Assembly (NCBI GenBank): GCA_021846725.1
Contig: JAJZWK010000003.1
Span: forward strand, 1-35,958
DNA: 35,958 nt
Reading direction: 5' to 3'
Origin: Actinomycetes bacterium
Lineage (GTDB): Bacteria > Actinomycetota > Acidimicrobiia > Acidimicrobiales > JAMCPL01
In this document: positions 9,713 through 20,287 of the stretch, one piece after another
Layout: each line of letters opens with the position of its first letter
Numbering within the stretch: position 1 is the stretch's first letter
The notes under the pieces: model-generated
Told to the model about the DNA's origin: nothing
The model's database searches: none
The model's input: only the letters and a program-made list of their open reading frames with translations
Made by a program: the position numbers and the translations under genes

Positions 9713-10051
9713 ATAGATACCTTATCCGAAGGCATCTACAAAGTGGCATCACCAATAAAACCGTTGATGTGAAAGTAACCGTTCCCTGCTTCACATCGTG
9801 CTGCAAGATATATCTATGCGTGTGCTGTAGAAGAAATGCCTTCATGGAACCATCTATATGCGGTATCGTGGTGAATGCCTTGGACTCCTACCAACTGCTT
9901 CAGATTCACGCGGGGCTATTATATTACACTGGAACACACATATGGTAACTAATAGGATATTGCGAGTAAACGGTTGCTTACCCTGTATGGGAAACTGTAC
10001 CCTGTAGGAACAACTTACACCGCGTAAGAAAAAACTATGCTGTAACAGAAA

Positions 10052-10633
10052 TTATTCTTCAGTGGCTTCGTGCTCTTCTCTGATCCGTTCTCTCTCCGCG
10101 GCGGTCACCTTGACATTTGACGGAGTTAGTAAAAGGACCTGATCTGCTACCTTGTCAAGATGACCTCCTATAGCATATGTAACTCCACTACAAAAATCAA
10201 TCACTCTCCGCCTGATGTCTTGTTCTGCCGATTGAAGATTAATGATGACTGGCTGCCTACGCATCACATGATCTGCAATATCCTTTGAATCTGCATAGGA
10301 CATAGGTCGAACCACCAGGAACTCTGTAATAGCCGTGTCTACTGCCACGGGACGTAACATCGTTGGTTGCTTTGAACCTGAACCAAATCTATGCTCAGAC
10401 CTCTTGCTATCTGCCTTTGATGATGCGCTATGCTCATCTGCATAGCTGCTATAACTCTGTCTATCTGCACGTCCATCAGACGAACTGATAGGTCTGATTA
10501 CATCACTTGCCAATACTTCATTGGACATGGGTGAAGCACCAACATCACTCTCATAGACATCATCCTGCTCATCGAAGTCGTCATCAGTGAGCCCCAGATA
10601 AAATGCCATCTTCTTCATTACTGATCCTGCCAT
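10052..10633 (-). CDS. sepF: SepF cell division protein
   Basis: N-terminal MKKMAFYLGLTDDDFDEQDD, linker, then VVRPMSYADSKDIADHVMRRQPVIINLQSAEQDIRRRVIDFCSGVTYAIGGHLDKVADQVLLLTPSNV. Confidence 0.93.
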   Translation of the reverse strand: MAGSVMKKMAFYLGLTDDDFDEQDDVYESDVGASPMSNEVLASDVIRPISSSDGRADRQSYSSYADEHSASSKADSKRSEHRFGSGSKQPTMLRPVAVDTAITEFLVVRPMSYADSKDIADHVMRRQPVIINLQSAEQDIRRRVIDFCSGVTYAIGGHLDKVADQVLLLTPSNVKVTAAERERIREEHEATEE

Positions 10634-10776
10634 CTAAACCTCCTTCGTTTTTAATAACATACACTACCCGGCATCCCATGTGTTGGATATCTATAAAATT
10701 CTTACGGACTCACCGGTATTCCTTATTATAGGGCACGATCAGCACTGTAACAACGGGCACCATTAGCATTGACAAA

Positions 10777-11559
10777 TCATGAATCTCTCCACACGAACAT
10801 ACCTTGACGAGATGCTCCGTCTCCCCTCCGATAAGAATAATACTTGCCACTGCAGTAGGTACAGTCTTCGGAGTTCCAAAGTAATTCTGCTCCCGATTCC
10901 TCGATAGCCTGTATTGCTGCTGAGTGGAGATCGACAGTATCCTTTCCGTCAGAACTTGAACTCATCACAGATTCGCCATACTTGTCAATAAGTTGCGACG
11001 CATCGTTGCGCGAGAATTCATAGCAACATTTGCCTATTGAAGGTCCAATAGCTGCAACTACTTTTGAAGCACCATAACCATACATCCTGTCAATGGCATT
11101 CTCTATCACTCCTGCCACCAAACCTCTCCATCCAGCATGCACTGCACCATATATCCCTTCAGGACTGCCCAGTGATATCGACATGCAATCAGCAGTTACA
11201 ATCAAAAGACAGTTGCCATACTCTCTGCTCAATATGGCATCTCCTTCAGGACAGACACTCACCCTAGGGGTCATGTCTTCTCCGGAATCGGTAGCTCTTC
11301 TAAAATCAACGGCACTGCCTGGAACAGCATCCCTTACGATATCGGTAGCCACCCCAACACCGGCAGCATCGATTACTACATCTCCACCATGAACCTGCCT
11401 TACTCTAGACACCCTCCATTTGTGAGCTGAACTATCCAGTCCAAGTAACTTCGTAATACCAGGACCGAGCGCACCTGACTTCAAAGATGCGAAATCTCCA
11501 TCGGAAGCCTCCGTCCAGTAGGCTCTAACAGGAGTACCGCTTAATCCAAGATGGCTCAA
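10777..11559 (-). CDS. pgeF: PgeF/YfiH (laccase-domain) family protein
   Basis: [51 protein letters not shown]. 4-bp overlap with the ftsZ stop. Confidence 0.92.
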   Translation of the reverse strand: MSHLGLSGTPVRAYWTEASDGDFASLKSGALGPGITKLLGLDSSAHKWRVSRVRQVHGGDVVIDAAGVGVATDIVRDAVPGSAVDFRRATDSGEDMTPRVSVCPEGDAILSREYGNCLLIVTADCMSISLGSPEGIYGAVHAGWRGLVAGVIENAIDRMYGYGASKVVAAIGPSIGKCCYEFSRNDASQLIDKYGESVMSSSSDGKDTVDLHSAAIQAIEESGAELLWNSEDCTYCSGKYYSYRRGDGASRQGMFVWRDS

Positions 11560-12683
11560 CGCATAAATCTGGGAAGATCGAGATCGTCATCCCCAATGCC
11601 TGCCATTATATCTTCGTCGCTCAAATCATCGAAGAAAGCAGAGACTCCATTCTTGGATGGAGAAGCGCCATTAGTAACAGCACTGGATACACTATTTGAC
11701 TGCACACTTGGGCTACGATGGCGACCGTCTTCCCAACGCTCAAAACCTGCTGCAATAACGGTAATCTTGACATCATCACCCATTGAATCATCCAAAACGG
11801 TTCCAAATATTATATTTGCTTCAGGGTGCGCCTCTGCATGGATAATCTCCATCGCCTCATGCACCTCAAGTAGGCCTATATCGGGACCACCGGCCACATT
11901 TACCAAAATACCCCTTGCACCATCGATAGAAGACTCGAGCAACGGACTGGTAATCGCAGCCCTTGCTGCACTGACTGCCCTACCTTCTCCGGAAGAGCTA
12001 CCAATACCCATAATCGCAGTACCAGCTGATTCGAGTATGGTACGCACGTCGGCAAAATCTGTGTTTATCTGTCCTGGTATATTGATCAAGTCCGTGATAC
12101 CTTGTACCCCCTGCAACAGAACTTCATCTGCAGCCTTGAAAGCAGCATTCATGGTCGTCTTGTCATTGGATACAGACAAGAGCCTGTCGTTAGGGATTAC
12201 TATGATTGCATCGACCTTTTCCCTCAGTTTTTCAATCCCCTGATCGGCCTGAGTAGCACGCTTCCTTCCCTCGAAGCTGAATGGCCTGGTTACTACTGCA
12301 ATTGTGAGAGCACCAAGTGAACGGGCAATTTCGGCCACGACAGGTGCAGCTCCCGTGCCCGTACCTCCTCCCTTCCCAGCAGTAATAAACACCATATCAG
12401 CGCCCTTGAGGACTTCTTCTATATTTGCCCTATGATCTTCGGCTGCCTGTCTACCTATTTCCGGGTTGCTACCGGCCCCCAGACCTCTCGTAAGGTCGCC
12501 TCCTATGGTCAGCTTCACGTCCGCGTCACTTGCCAGCAACGCCTGAGAGTCAGTATTCATAGCTATGAACTCGACGCCCTTGAGACCGGCTTCAATCATT
12601 CTATTAACCGCGTTGACTCCACCGCCGCCAACTCCGACGACTTTTATGAGCGCATAATAACTATTTGATTCCAGCGCTAACAT
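11556..12683 (-). CDS. ftsZ: Cell division protein FtsZ
   Basis: [69 protein letters not shown]-terminal peptide [11 protein letters not shown]. Confidence 0.98.
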   Translation of the reverse strand: MLALESNSYYALIKVVGVGGGGVNAVNRMIEAGLKGVEFIAMNTDSQALLASDADVKLTIGGDLTRGLGAGSNPEIGRQAAEDHRANIEEVLKGADMVFITAGKGGGTGTGAAPVVAEIARSLGALTIAVVTRPFSFEGRKRATQADQGIEKLREKVDAIIVIPNDRLLSVSNDKTTMNAAFKAADEVLLQGVQGITDLINIPGQINTDFADVRTILESAGTAIMGIGSSSGEGRAVSAARAAITSPLLESSIDGARGILVNVAGGPDIGLLEVHEAMEIIHAEAHPEANIIFGTVLDDSMGDDVKITVIAAGFERWEDGRHRSPSVQSNSVSSAVTNGASPSKNGVSAFFDDLSDEDIMAGIGDDDLDLPRFMR

Positions 12684-12831
12684 CTCTTTCTCCTTAAAAC
12701 CCTATACACCAGACTTACTTACTATAGCCTCTTTTTCGGCTTCGTGCATACTCTGCGAAATATGATATATAACTGCAAAAATACTCACATGTAACCATGA
12801 ACACATCAATACACTACCTACATAACCAACT

Positions 12832-13878
12832 CTACGAATCATCACATATCGTATTAGGAAATCCAACGAGTTGCACCTCAGATCTCAGCTCCACTCCGAA
12901 TTTCTTCCTGACCGACTCGGCAACATGGCACATCAGTTTATACACATCATCGGCAGAACCACCGTCATCCGCCTGAATGAAGTTGGCATGTCTGGTCGAA
13001 ACCTGTGCCGTACCGATTCGCATCCCCTTAAGACCTGAACGTTCTACGAGGCTACCTGCTGACTCCGAATCGGGATTGACAAATACAGAGCCTGCATTCG
13101 ATCCCCCAGGTTGATGCTCCCGCCTCCAGCGAACTATCTCAGAAATGTGATGCCTACCTTCCGTAGGATCTCCACTAACCAGCCATAAATCAGCAGTAAC
13201 GACTACCTCGTATGACATAATATTTGATCTACGGTATGACATATCCAGGTCATTCACCGAACGGTACTCCCATTGTGCGCTATCCAAATTAAATAACAGA
13301 CAGCCATCGAGTATGGATGCCATATCCGAACCATGACCGCCAGCATTCATCCTCACACCGCCACCGACAGATCCCGGAACTCCCACACACCACTCTGCTC
13401 CAAGTAAACCTGTGCTAGTAGCTTTCCTGGCCAATGCAGGTAGCGCTATAGCGGCACCTGCCCTTACCTTGACGCGACTACCCAACGGTCTATCGTGATC
13501 ATCCAACGACCAATCAACGATATCGTCATAAGTAGCACCCGGAATACCAAATCCAGTAAAGGCAGGGCTGAGCGCAATAGCTACTCCTTTGAACCCTCCG
13601 TCAGCCACCAGCAAATTAGAACCTTTTCCAATGACCAACAACGGTCCTTTGTAACTCAGCTCATCAAAGACGGAAGCAAGTACCTGCAAATCCTCCAATC
13701 TTTGAATGTTGACAAACACACTGGCAGCACCTCCTACTCTATAGGTGGTCATAGAACCAATATTCTTCTCCCAATAGACATTCCCACCAATCACATTGCC
13801 CAATCTGATGTACAACTCGTACAACAGATCGTAATTGCTTACTGAAGAACCACCTATATCCTTACTAGGCAAGACCAT
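12832..13878 (-). CDS. murB: UDP-N-acetylenolpyruvoylglucosamine reductase
   Basis: MTTYRVGGAASVFV, VIGKGSNLLVADGGFKGV, GAEWCVGVPGSVGGGVRMNAGGHG, NAGSVFVNP. Confidence 0.95.
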   Translation of the reverse strand: MVLPSKDIGGSSVSNYDLLYELYIRLGNVIGGNVYWEKNIGSMTTYRVGGAASVFVNIQRLEDLQVLASVFDELSYKGPLLVIGKGSNLLVADGGFKGVAIALSPAFTGFGIPGATYDDIVDWSLDDHDRPLGSRVKVRAGAAIALPALARKATSTGLLGAEWCVGVPGSVGGGVRMNAGGHGSDMASILDGCLLFNLDSAQWEYRSVNDLDMSYRRSNIMSYEVVVTADLWLVSGDPTEGRHHISEIVRWRREHQPGGSNAGSVFVNPDSESAGSLVERSGLKGMRIGTAQVSTRHANFIQADDGGSADDVYKLMCHVAESVRKKFGVELRSEVQLVGFPNTICDDS

Positions 13879-15283
13879 TCCAATATAAAATCATCTCATC
13901 AAAAAATGTGGTTATGTCCCCGGCACCCATAGTGAGACAAATGTCGCCCTCCCTAAGTACTTCATTCATGATCAGAGGAAGCTGAGAAAGGCGCGGAACA
14001 TAATGGACAGCCACGTCAGGATTGGAACGGCTAACTGCATCAGCTACCAACTTCCCAGTCACTCCCGGAGATACAGGCTCCCCAGCAGAATATATATCAG
14101 TCACTACGACGACATCTGCCATCGCCAAAGGTGTCCCAAAATCACCAGCGAGGATGCTGATCCTACTGTAACGGTGAGGCTGAAAAACAGCCACTATCCT
14201 CTCATGCTGAAGCAACCTCGCCGCTTTGATAACAGCGCTGACTTCACCGGGTAAATGTGCATAATCATCTATAAATATCACCCCATGACTTGCCCCCCTT
14301 CTCTGGAAGCGCCTTGCTACACCTCCAAACCGTGCCAAGCCAGCCGCTACTGAGTCAGGAGAACCTCCAGCATATATTGCAGTCGCTGCAGCCAATGCTG
14401 CATTACGGAGGTTGTGCTCTCCAATGACGGGTACTTTGAACACCTCAGGAAGCACCCTCCCGTTCCTTGCGAGTTCAAACCGTGAACCATCTACATGTAT
14501 TTTTGCGTTTACCACCCTCCATGCAGCAGATTTATCAGTACCAACGGATTCGCCACCCAACTCATTTGCGATTGCAAGCGCACGCGGATCATCTCCGTTT
14601 ACGACTACTGTTCGTTTCGCATTCCTGGCAAACTGGCCGAATGCGTCTACCAGAGAATCAAAATCACCGTAATGGTCCAAGTGATCAGGCTCTATATTAG
14701 TTATAACAGCTATATCGGTATCCAGTACCAAAAATGTCCCATCACTCTCATCAGCCTCCACTACCGCCAAATCACCACTGTCCCATACGGCATTTGTATC
14801 GGATTCATTGATATCTCCACCGACCAGAAACGATGGGTGTAGACCGGCTTCCACTAGGCATAAAGATAGCATGGATGTAGTAGTAGTCTTTCCATGAGTA
14901 CCTGATACAGATATGACCTGCTTACCCTGAAAGATGGAATACAGCATTTCCGCACGACTAAATATCTGGATACCGTTCATACGGGCTGCTGCCAGTTCCG
15001 GATTATCATATGGAATTGCCGAAGAGACAACCACCATATCTGCATCGCCAACGTTGCCTGTATGATGTCCTATAACAACTGGTACACCTAAAGCGTTCAA
15101 GCGATCAATCACCGGCGATCTCTTCAGGTCACTGCCATGTACATTGTGACCCCGGGTTGCAAGAAGGGTAGCAATGGCGCTCATGCCTGCTCCACCTATT
15201 CCGATCACATGAATATTACGCCTACCAGTAAGATCAGCGATGATATGAGAGGTAGACTCAACCCTTGGTATCTGCACCCTCAT
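13865..15283 (-). CDS. murC: UDP-N-acetylmuramate--L-alanine ligase
   Basis: HVIGIGGAGMSAIATLL, VSGTHGKTTTTSMLSLCL, ADESDGTFL, DDYAHLPGEVSA, FQPHRYSR. Confidence 0.96.
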   Translation of the reverse strand: MRVQIPRVESTSHIIADLTGRRNIHVIGIGGAGMSAIATLLATRGHNVHGSDLKRSPVIDRLNALGVPVVIGHHTGNVGDADMVVVSSAIPYDNPELAAARMNGIQIFSRAEMLYSIFQGKQVISVSGTHGKTTTTSMLSLCLVEAGLHPSFLVGGDINESDTNAVWDSGDLAVVEADESDGTFLVLDTDIAVITNIEPDHLDHYGDFDSLVDAFGQFARNAKRTVVVNGDDPRALAIANELGGESVGTDKSAAWRVVNAKIHVDGSRFELARNGRVLPEVFKVPVIGEHNLRNAALAAATAIYAGGSPDSVAAGLARFGGVARRFQRRGASHGVIFIDDYAHLPGEVSAVIKAARLLQHERIVAVFQPHRYSRISILAGDFGTPLAMADVVVVTDIYSAGEPVSPGVTGKLVADAVSRSNPDVAVHYVPRLSQLPLIMNEVLREGDICLTMGAGDITTFFDEMILYWNGLA

Positions 15284-16566
15284 AGATACTTGTCACTCTT
15301 CTCTACGCAGCGCTCTACCAGATCGGCCAAGTTGGAGGTACCGTAACCGTTATCTAGATCCGGATAAGCAATTGACATTTTCTCCAATCGATTTCTATCA
15401 TCTACTATACCTCTTAGAACCTCACCCAGCCTGGTAACCGTAATATCTTTCTCCTCCAGCATGATTGCCGCACCTATAGACGTCAATACCGCTGCATTAG
15501 CTTCCTGGTGACGCGACGGGGCTCCTGGGAGGGGAATCAGTAGAGCAGGGACTGCTGCCACCGACAACTCCCCCACTGTGACAGCACCAGCTCGGCATAT
15601 GACAAAATCTGCGGCAAGATAAGCCCTGTCCATCCTGGGTTCATAGCCCACCTGTCTGTAATATATCCTTCCACCGTCTTCACTGCCTGCCCAGTTACTA
15701 TCACTACATGCCAATCCCAAGCGTTCGGCATATTCAGCCGCCTCCTGCAGGAACCTCTCACCTACTATATGATACACAGCCAGATCATCTCGATCTATCC
15801 ATGTTGAAAAGACCCTCATTACAAGTTCGTTCAATTTACGGGCACCCAGAGAACCACCTACTGCAAGGATCACTGTCCTGCCTTCCGGTATACCCAGGAC
15901 GCTTCTAGCTGAATGACGCAGTTTTTCCGCCTCTTCCAAGTTCTTCATCATCCCTTGCCGGTCCTCTCCAGTAGGCAGGTAGCCTTCTTCAGGGGGTCTA
16001 CCAAGAATTGTCCTGCGGGCAATTCCTGCCTCGATGATTCCAGAACTTACAGGCATACCTGTCACTTGCTCTCTCTTCAGGCCGGTACCTGGCCATGCTA
16101 CCGCTACTGCCCGGGCAAAATGTGAAAGAATGCGATTGGACCTACCAGCTATTGCATCCACATTTACCACTATCAACGGTACGCGCAGAGATACGCCGAC
16201 CAATGCAGGAGCAATAGCACTGTATCCACCAAAAACTACAACAGCAAATGGCCTGTTAACAGCCATCAGTTTAATAGATTGAAGCAAACCAGCGAGAAGA
16301 TCGATGCAAAAGTATGCCATCTCCAATGGATATTTGATTACACTGGCAAGCGACGACCTACCTGCAACACGGGGTACCCCTCGACCCGGGAGATAGTAGG
16401 TGTCAAAAGCTGCCGATGACCAGACTTTGCGTTCCAAGCCCCTTCTACCACCTATCAGCCCAATCTTCGTAACCGATTTCCGCTTCCCAAGCTCCTCAGC
16501 CAATCGCAGTGCAGGCAAAGCATGGCCGGCAGTTCCACCTCCAACAATCAAAGCATAATATTTCAC
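15280..16566 (-). CDS. murG: UDP-N-acetylglucosamine--MurNAc-pentapeptide transferase
   Basis: VGGGTAGHALPALRLAEEL, ILAVGGSLGARKLNE, DFVICRAGAVTVGELSVAAVPALLIPLPGA; ATGA overlap with murC. Confidence 0.95.
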   Translation of the reverse strand: MKYYALIVGGGTAGHALPALRLAEELGKRKSVTKIGLIGGRRGLERKVWSSAAFDTYYLPGRGVPRVAGRSSLASVIKYPLEMAYFCIDLLAGLLQSIKLMAVNRPFAVVVFGGYSAIAPALVGVSLRVPLIVVNVDAIAGRSNRILSHFARAVAVAWPGTGLKREQVTGMPVSSGIIEAGIARRTILGRPPEEGYLPTGEDRQGMMKNLEEAEKLRHSARSVLGIPEGRTVILAVGGSLGARKLNELVMRVFSTWIDRDDLAVYHIVGERFLQEAAEYAERLGLACSDSNWAGSEDGGRIYYRQVGYEPRMDRAYLAADFVICRAGAVTVGELSVAAVPALLIPLPGAPSRHQEANAAVLTSIGAAIMLEEKDITVTRLGEVLRGIVDDRNRLEKMSIAYPDLDNGYGTSNLADLVERCVEKSDKYL

Positions 16567-16598
16567 GCTATATTAAACCCTACTGGTCTCATTAGACA

Positions 16599-17789
16599 TT
16601 ATCCTACCGGAGCACTGAACACCGGATGATTCATAGATACTCTCATCTTGCCACCATCTATAACTCTAAGTCTCCTCTCTGAATCACGCGCAATACGTAG
16701 CAATACTCCGACAGCAGCCATAGTTATGAGCATTGATGATCCTCCATATGACACAAATGGTAAAGGTATTCCAGTCACCGGCAACAGACCCAATGCGGCC
16801 CCCATATTTATCAGAGACTCTGCAGCCAACCAGCATGTAATACCCAGAGCAAGCAGTGACTCGAATTTACCTGCTGCCCTGTTCACTATGCGCAGACCCA
16901 TCAGTATAAGCAATAGCATCAGACCTACTATAAGCAGCGTACCAATTAGGCCGGTCTGTTCGCCTACTACCGAAAATATAAAGTCAGTATGAGCATGAGG
17001 TAAAAACCCCCATTGAGCAGCTCCACGACCCAGCCCAACACCGGTAGCTCCCCCTGTACCGAAACTCACCAATGACTGTACTACTTGGTAGCCGGAGCCA
17101 TACGCATGTGCAAAAGGATGGATAAACGACAGGAGCCTTGCCCGCCTGTACGGTGCCGCAAAAGCCAACCCCGTACCAACAATACCCATGACCCCTACGA
17201 CCTTGACAACGGTCGAAATAGCCAACCCCGATGCAGCCATCATAGCAACAGTCATTGCTACTATAACGATGGTAGTTCCCAGATCGGGCTGTTTAACGAT
17301 CAACGCGCAAACTACCGCCAAGGCACCAAGCAACGGGATAAGAACGTCTTTGGCCTTCCAACCATCACCCGTACGCCTAGCAAGCAGATCGGCCGCAAAG
17401 ATACACCAGGCGAATTTCATGATTTCCGAAGGCTGTATAGTCACCGGTCCAAGCGCAATCCACCTACTCGACCCAGAGACACTCTGTCCCACACCAGGTA
17501 ACAACACGGCTAGAAGTAAAATGAAACCACCCCCCAACATGACATAGCGAAGCTTGCGTAGAGCAGATGTCGGCACCAGCAATGCTAAAATAGCCACGAC
17601 AACCCCTCCAGTTATCCATATCACCTGGCGCAAAAATACAGACCATACCGATCCATAGGTAACCAGAGAGCTGTAAGGCGACGAAGCAAGCACCATGACC
17701 ACACCAGAACCCAGTAATAATGCAACACAGACTACTATGACCAATGACGGCCTTGTCCTTTCAAGCGTGGATCGTATCCTCGTAATCAT
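16599..17789 (-). CDS. ftsW: FtsW-type SEDS lipid II polymerase
   Basis: SRWIALGPVTIQPSEIMKFAWCIFAADLLARR, KQPDLGTTIVI, GSGYQVVQSLVSFGTGGATGVGLGRG, FLPHAHTDFIFSVVGEQTG, PLPFVSYGGSSM. Start set at ATG 17789 (4-bp overlap with murD). Confidence 0.95.
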   Translation of the reverse strand: MITRIRSTLERTRPSLVIVVCVALLLGSGVVMVLASSPYSSLVTYGSVWSVFLRQVIWITGGVVVAILALLVPTSALRKLRYVMLGGGFILLLAVLLPGVGQSVSGSSRWIALGPVTIQPSEIMKFAWCIFAADLLARRTGDGWKAKDVLIPLLGALAVVCALIVKQPDLGTTIVIVAMTVAMMAASGLAISTVVKVVGVMGIVGTGLAFAAPYRRARLLSFIHPFAHAYGSGYQVVQSLVSFGTGGATGVGLGRGAAQWGFLPHAHTDFIFSVVGEQTGLIGTLLIVGLMLLLILMGLRIVNRAAGKFESLLALGITCWLAAESLINMGAALGLLPVTGIPLPFVSYGGSSMLITMAAVGVLLRIARDSERRLRVIDGGKMRVSMNHPVFSAPVG

Positions 17790-19246
17790 AGAGTACCTCC
17801 ATTCCTCATCATCTCCTCCACACACCTCCGGAAATCATCACCCCTCTGAACATATGATTCATACCAATCATACGACGAGCAGGCTGGTGAGAGTAGCACC
17901 ACTCCAGAATTGCCAGCCAGCCGTGTAGCCACGACTACCGCATCCCTCATCGAACTGGCTAGCGTCACAGGACACATATCGGATATGGCAGACTCTACCT
18001 CTCTGCTGGATTCGCCTATGGCAACTACACTCTTCAAGAAATCTGAGTAGTCGCGTAGTATCCCAAAATCGAGACCCTTACTACGACCACCTGCTATAAG
18101 CACTATGCGCCCCTGTCCGTATATCTCCCCTATGCCAGCGATCGCTACAGCAGTTGAACTTGGTGTAGTCGACTTTGAGTCATCAATATATTTCACCCCA
18201 TTATAATCTGCAATTAACTCTACGCGATGCGGCAACCCACGAAATTGCAACAACCCTTTCACGCAGCCCTCGATAGATGCCCCTGCACTGGTAGCTATAG
18301 CCATCGCAGCCAATGCATTGTCTATATCATGAGGCATAGAACGATATAATGAATGCGCTGAAAGTAGCTCTTCTCCATCCGGTGACATCAGCATGTCACC
18401 CTTTCTATGCCACATCCCATGAGTCCCTCCCCATGTAACCAAGCACGCCCCGGTAGATTCTACTCTGCGTGCCTCTTCCATCACGACCTTATCGCAGGCA
18501 TTTGCAACCACCACGCTCTCTGCTCCTATGCCCTCCCACATTCTGGCTTTAGACAGCCTGTAGTCATCGATATCTTTGTGCCAATCGAGATGATCTGGCT
18601 GGAAATTCAACCATGCCCCCACATCAGGTGCAAGATTGGAAGTAGTTGCCAACTGGAACGAAGACAATTCGGCGACTACCACATCCAGCAGAGAGCTGTC
18701 CACAGAGATCAAGGGTGTGCCTATATTACCAGCAGCCTGCACATGCATACCTGACTCTGCCAGCATACGAGTAACAAGCGTAACTACCGTTGTTTTCCCA
18801 TTTGTCCCGGTAATGGCAACAAGGGGTACTTTCAATCTTGAACGGGCAAGGGTTATCTCACTGATGAGCTTATCGCCTGCCAGCTTGTGTACCAGATGAG
18901 AGGGAGGTACGCCTGGGCTGACTACGACCTGTGATGCCCTCCCGATCAGATGTCTCAGCTGTTCTGCGCTGGGTGCACGAACTACTCTGACCACTCCAGG
19001 AGAGGCACTATCAATACTGGCACTGCTACTGGTCGACGATATCACTTCTACATCTCCAGCAGCATTTGCTCTGGTAGCATATGCACCACCGGCACTATCT
19101 ACGGTTGTCCTCTGCTCTCCTGTCGGCAAAGACAACTCCACCCCAACAACATCATCCACTACGACCACATCCAATCCCTCCCCTGAAAGTACCGAGGCGA
19201 CTGCCTGACCAGTAACCCCAGCTCCAAATACCATGACATAACTCAT
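17786..19246 (-). CDS. murD: UDP-N-acetylmuramoylalanine--D-glutamate ligase
   Basis: MSYVMVFGAGVTGQAVASVL, VVSPGVPPSH, AITGTNGKTTVVTLVTRML, WLNFQPDHLDWH, YIDDSKSTTPSSTAVA. Start at ATG 19246 (4-bp overlap with mraY) rather than the ORF-track start at 19363. Confidence 0.94.
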   Translation of the reverse strand: MSYVMVFGAGVTGQAVASVLSGEGLDVVVVDDVVGVELSLPTGEQRTTVDSAGGAYATRANAAGDVEVISSTSSSASIDSASPGVVRVVRAPSAEQLRHLIGRASQVVVSPGVPPSHLVHKLAGDKLISEITLARSRLKVPLVAITGTNGKTTVVTLVTRMLAESGMHVQAAGNIGTPLISVDSSLLDVVVAELSSFQLATTSNLAPDVGAWLNFQPDHLDWHKDIDDYRLSKARMWEGIGAESVVVANACDKVVMEEARRVESTGACLVTWGGTHGMWHRKGDMLMSPDGEELLSAHSLYRSMPHDIDNALAAMAIATSAGASIEGCVKGLLQFRGLPHRVELIADYNGVKYIDDSKSTTPSSTAVAIAGIGEIYGQGRIVLIAGGRSKGLDFGILRDYSDFLKSVVAIGESSREVESAISDMCPVTLASSMRDAVVVATRLAGNSGVVLLSPACSSYDWYESYVQRGDDFRRCVEEMMRNGGTL

Positions 19247-20286
19247 GTCTTCGACAGCAACCTGGTAATCGAGAGATAATCTGCATAGAATAGCCCCAGC
19301 GCAAATGCAGCAAAAAGTCCAGCCATAATCCAGAATCGCACTATTACTGTAGATTCTGGCCATCCGCTGAGTTCAAAGTGATGATGAAGTGGTGCCATCT
19401 TCAAAATTCTTCGATGAAATAATTTATAACTGACGACCTGAGCCACAACAGACAACGTGACTATGACGAACAACCCTCCCAATACCGGTAAGAGTAGTTG
19501 AAGATTCATCATAACAGCAATACCCGCTAGACCGCTCCCCAATGCCAGTGAACCCGTATCACCCATGAATATACGTGCCGGAGCAGCATTCCACCACAGG
19601 AAACCTACGCAGGCTCCAGCAAAAGCTACAGATGCCAAGCTCAGATCAAGTGATGAAGAGATCCTGTAAATGCTGAAGTGCCGGAACTGCCAGTACCCTA
19701 TAATCGAGAGCACAGCAAATACCAGCGTAAGCGATCCAGCTGCCAACCCATCAAGACCGTCAGTCAAGTTCACCGCATTGGAAGAGCCAACCACAATGAG
19801 CATGACCCATACTATCCAACCAATCGTTCCGAGATCTACCCCTGTAGAATTGAATCTGGTGTAAGTAAGAAAAGTATTCATATGGGCAAGTTTCTCCGCA
19901 CCCAGCGCAAATAATGAGGCAACGACGACTTGCGATATGAACTTGGCACGTTTGTTCAACCCAAGATTTCTCTTGTTATGCACCTTCAACCAGTCATCCA
20001 CCAAACCAATCAATCCAAATGATATGGCAAGACCAACAACCAGCATACCGCTGGTACTCATACGAACTGCAGTGACCAGATGTGCCACTATATACCCTGC
20101 AAAAATAGCAACAAGTAAAGCTATACCTCCCATGGTCGGTGTCCCTTCTTTGGAGCGGTGCATAGAAGGTCCATCCTCCCTTATATACTGCCCGATTGAT
20201 CGACTTACCAGCCAACGCCTGAGTAAGGGGGTGAGGAATACAGCAGCTATAAGCGCAATGCCACCTGCAACCATGAGACCTAGCAC
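19243..20286 (-). CDS. mraY: Phospho-N-acetylmuramoyl-pentapeptide transferase
   Basis: SMHRSKEGTPTMGGIALL, DDWLKVHNKRNLGLNKRAKF, NAVNLTDGLDGLAAG, FMGDTGSLALGSGLA, PLHHHFELSGWPE. GTG at 20286 is preceded by GGAGGG and begins 1 nt after the murE stop; the longer ORF-track start overlaps murE. Confidence 0.94.
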   Translation of the reverse strand: MLGLMVAGGIALIAAVFLTPLLRRWLVSRSIGQYIREDGPSMHRSKEGTPTMGGIALLVAIFAGYIVAHLVTAVRMSTSGMLVVGLAISFGLIGLVDDWLKVHNKRNLGLNKRAKFISQVVVASLFALGAEKLAHMNTFLTYTRFNSTGVDLGTIGWIVWVMLIVVGSSNAVNLTDGLDGLAAGSLTLVFAVLSIIGYWQFRHFSIYRISSSLDLSLASVAFAGACVGFLWWNAAPARIFMGDTGSLALGSGLAGIAVMMNLQLLLPVLGGLFVIVTLSVVAQVVSYKLFHRRILKMAPLHHHFELSGWPESTVIVRFWIMAGLFAAFALGLFYADYLSITRLLSKT

Positions 20287-20287
20287 A

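Noticed and set aside
11551-12243. 230-aa plus-strand ORF opposite ftsZ
   Set aside because: Fully antisense to a confident ftsZ, with Ser/Ile/Pro-rich shadow composition.
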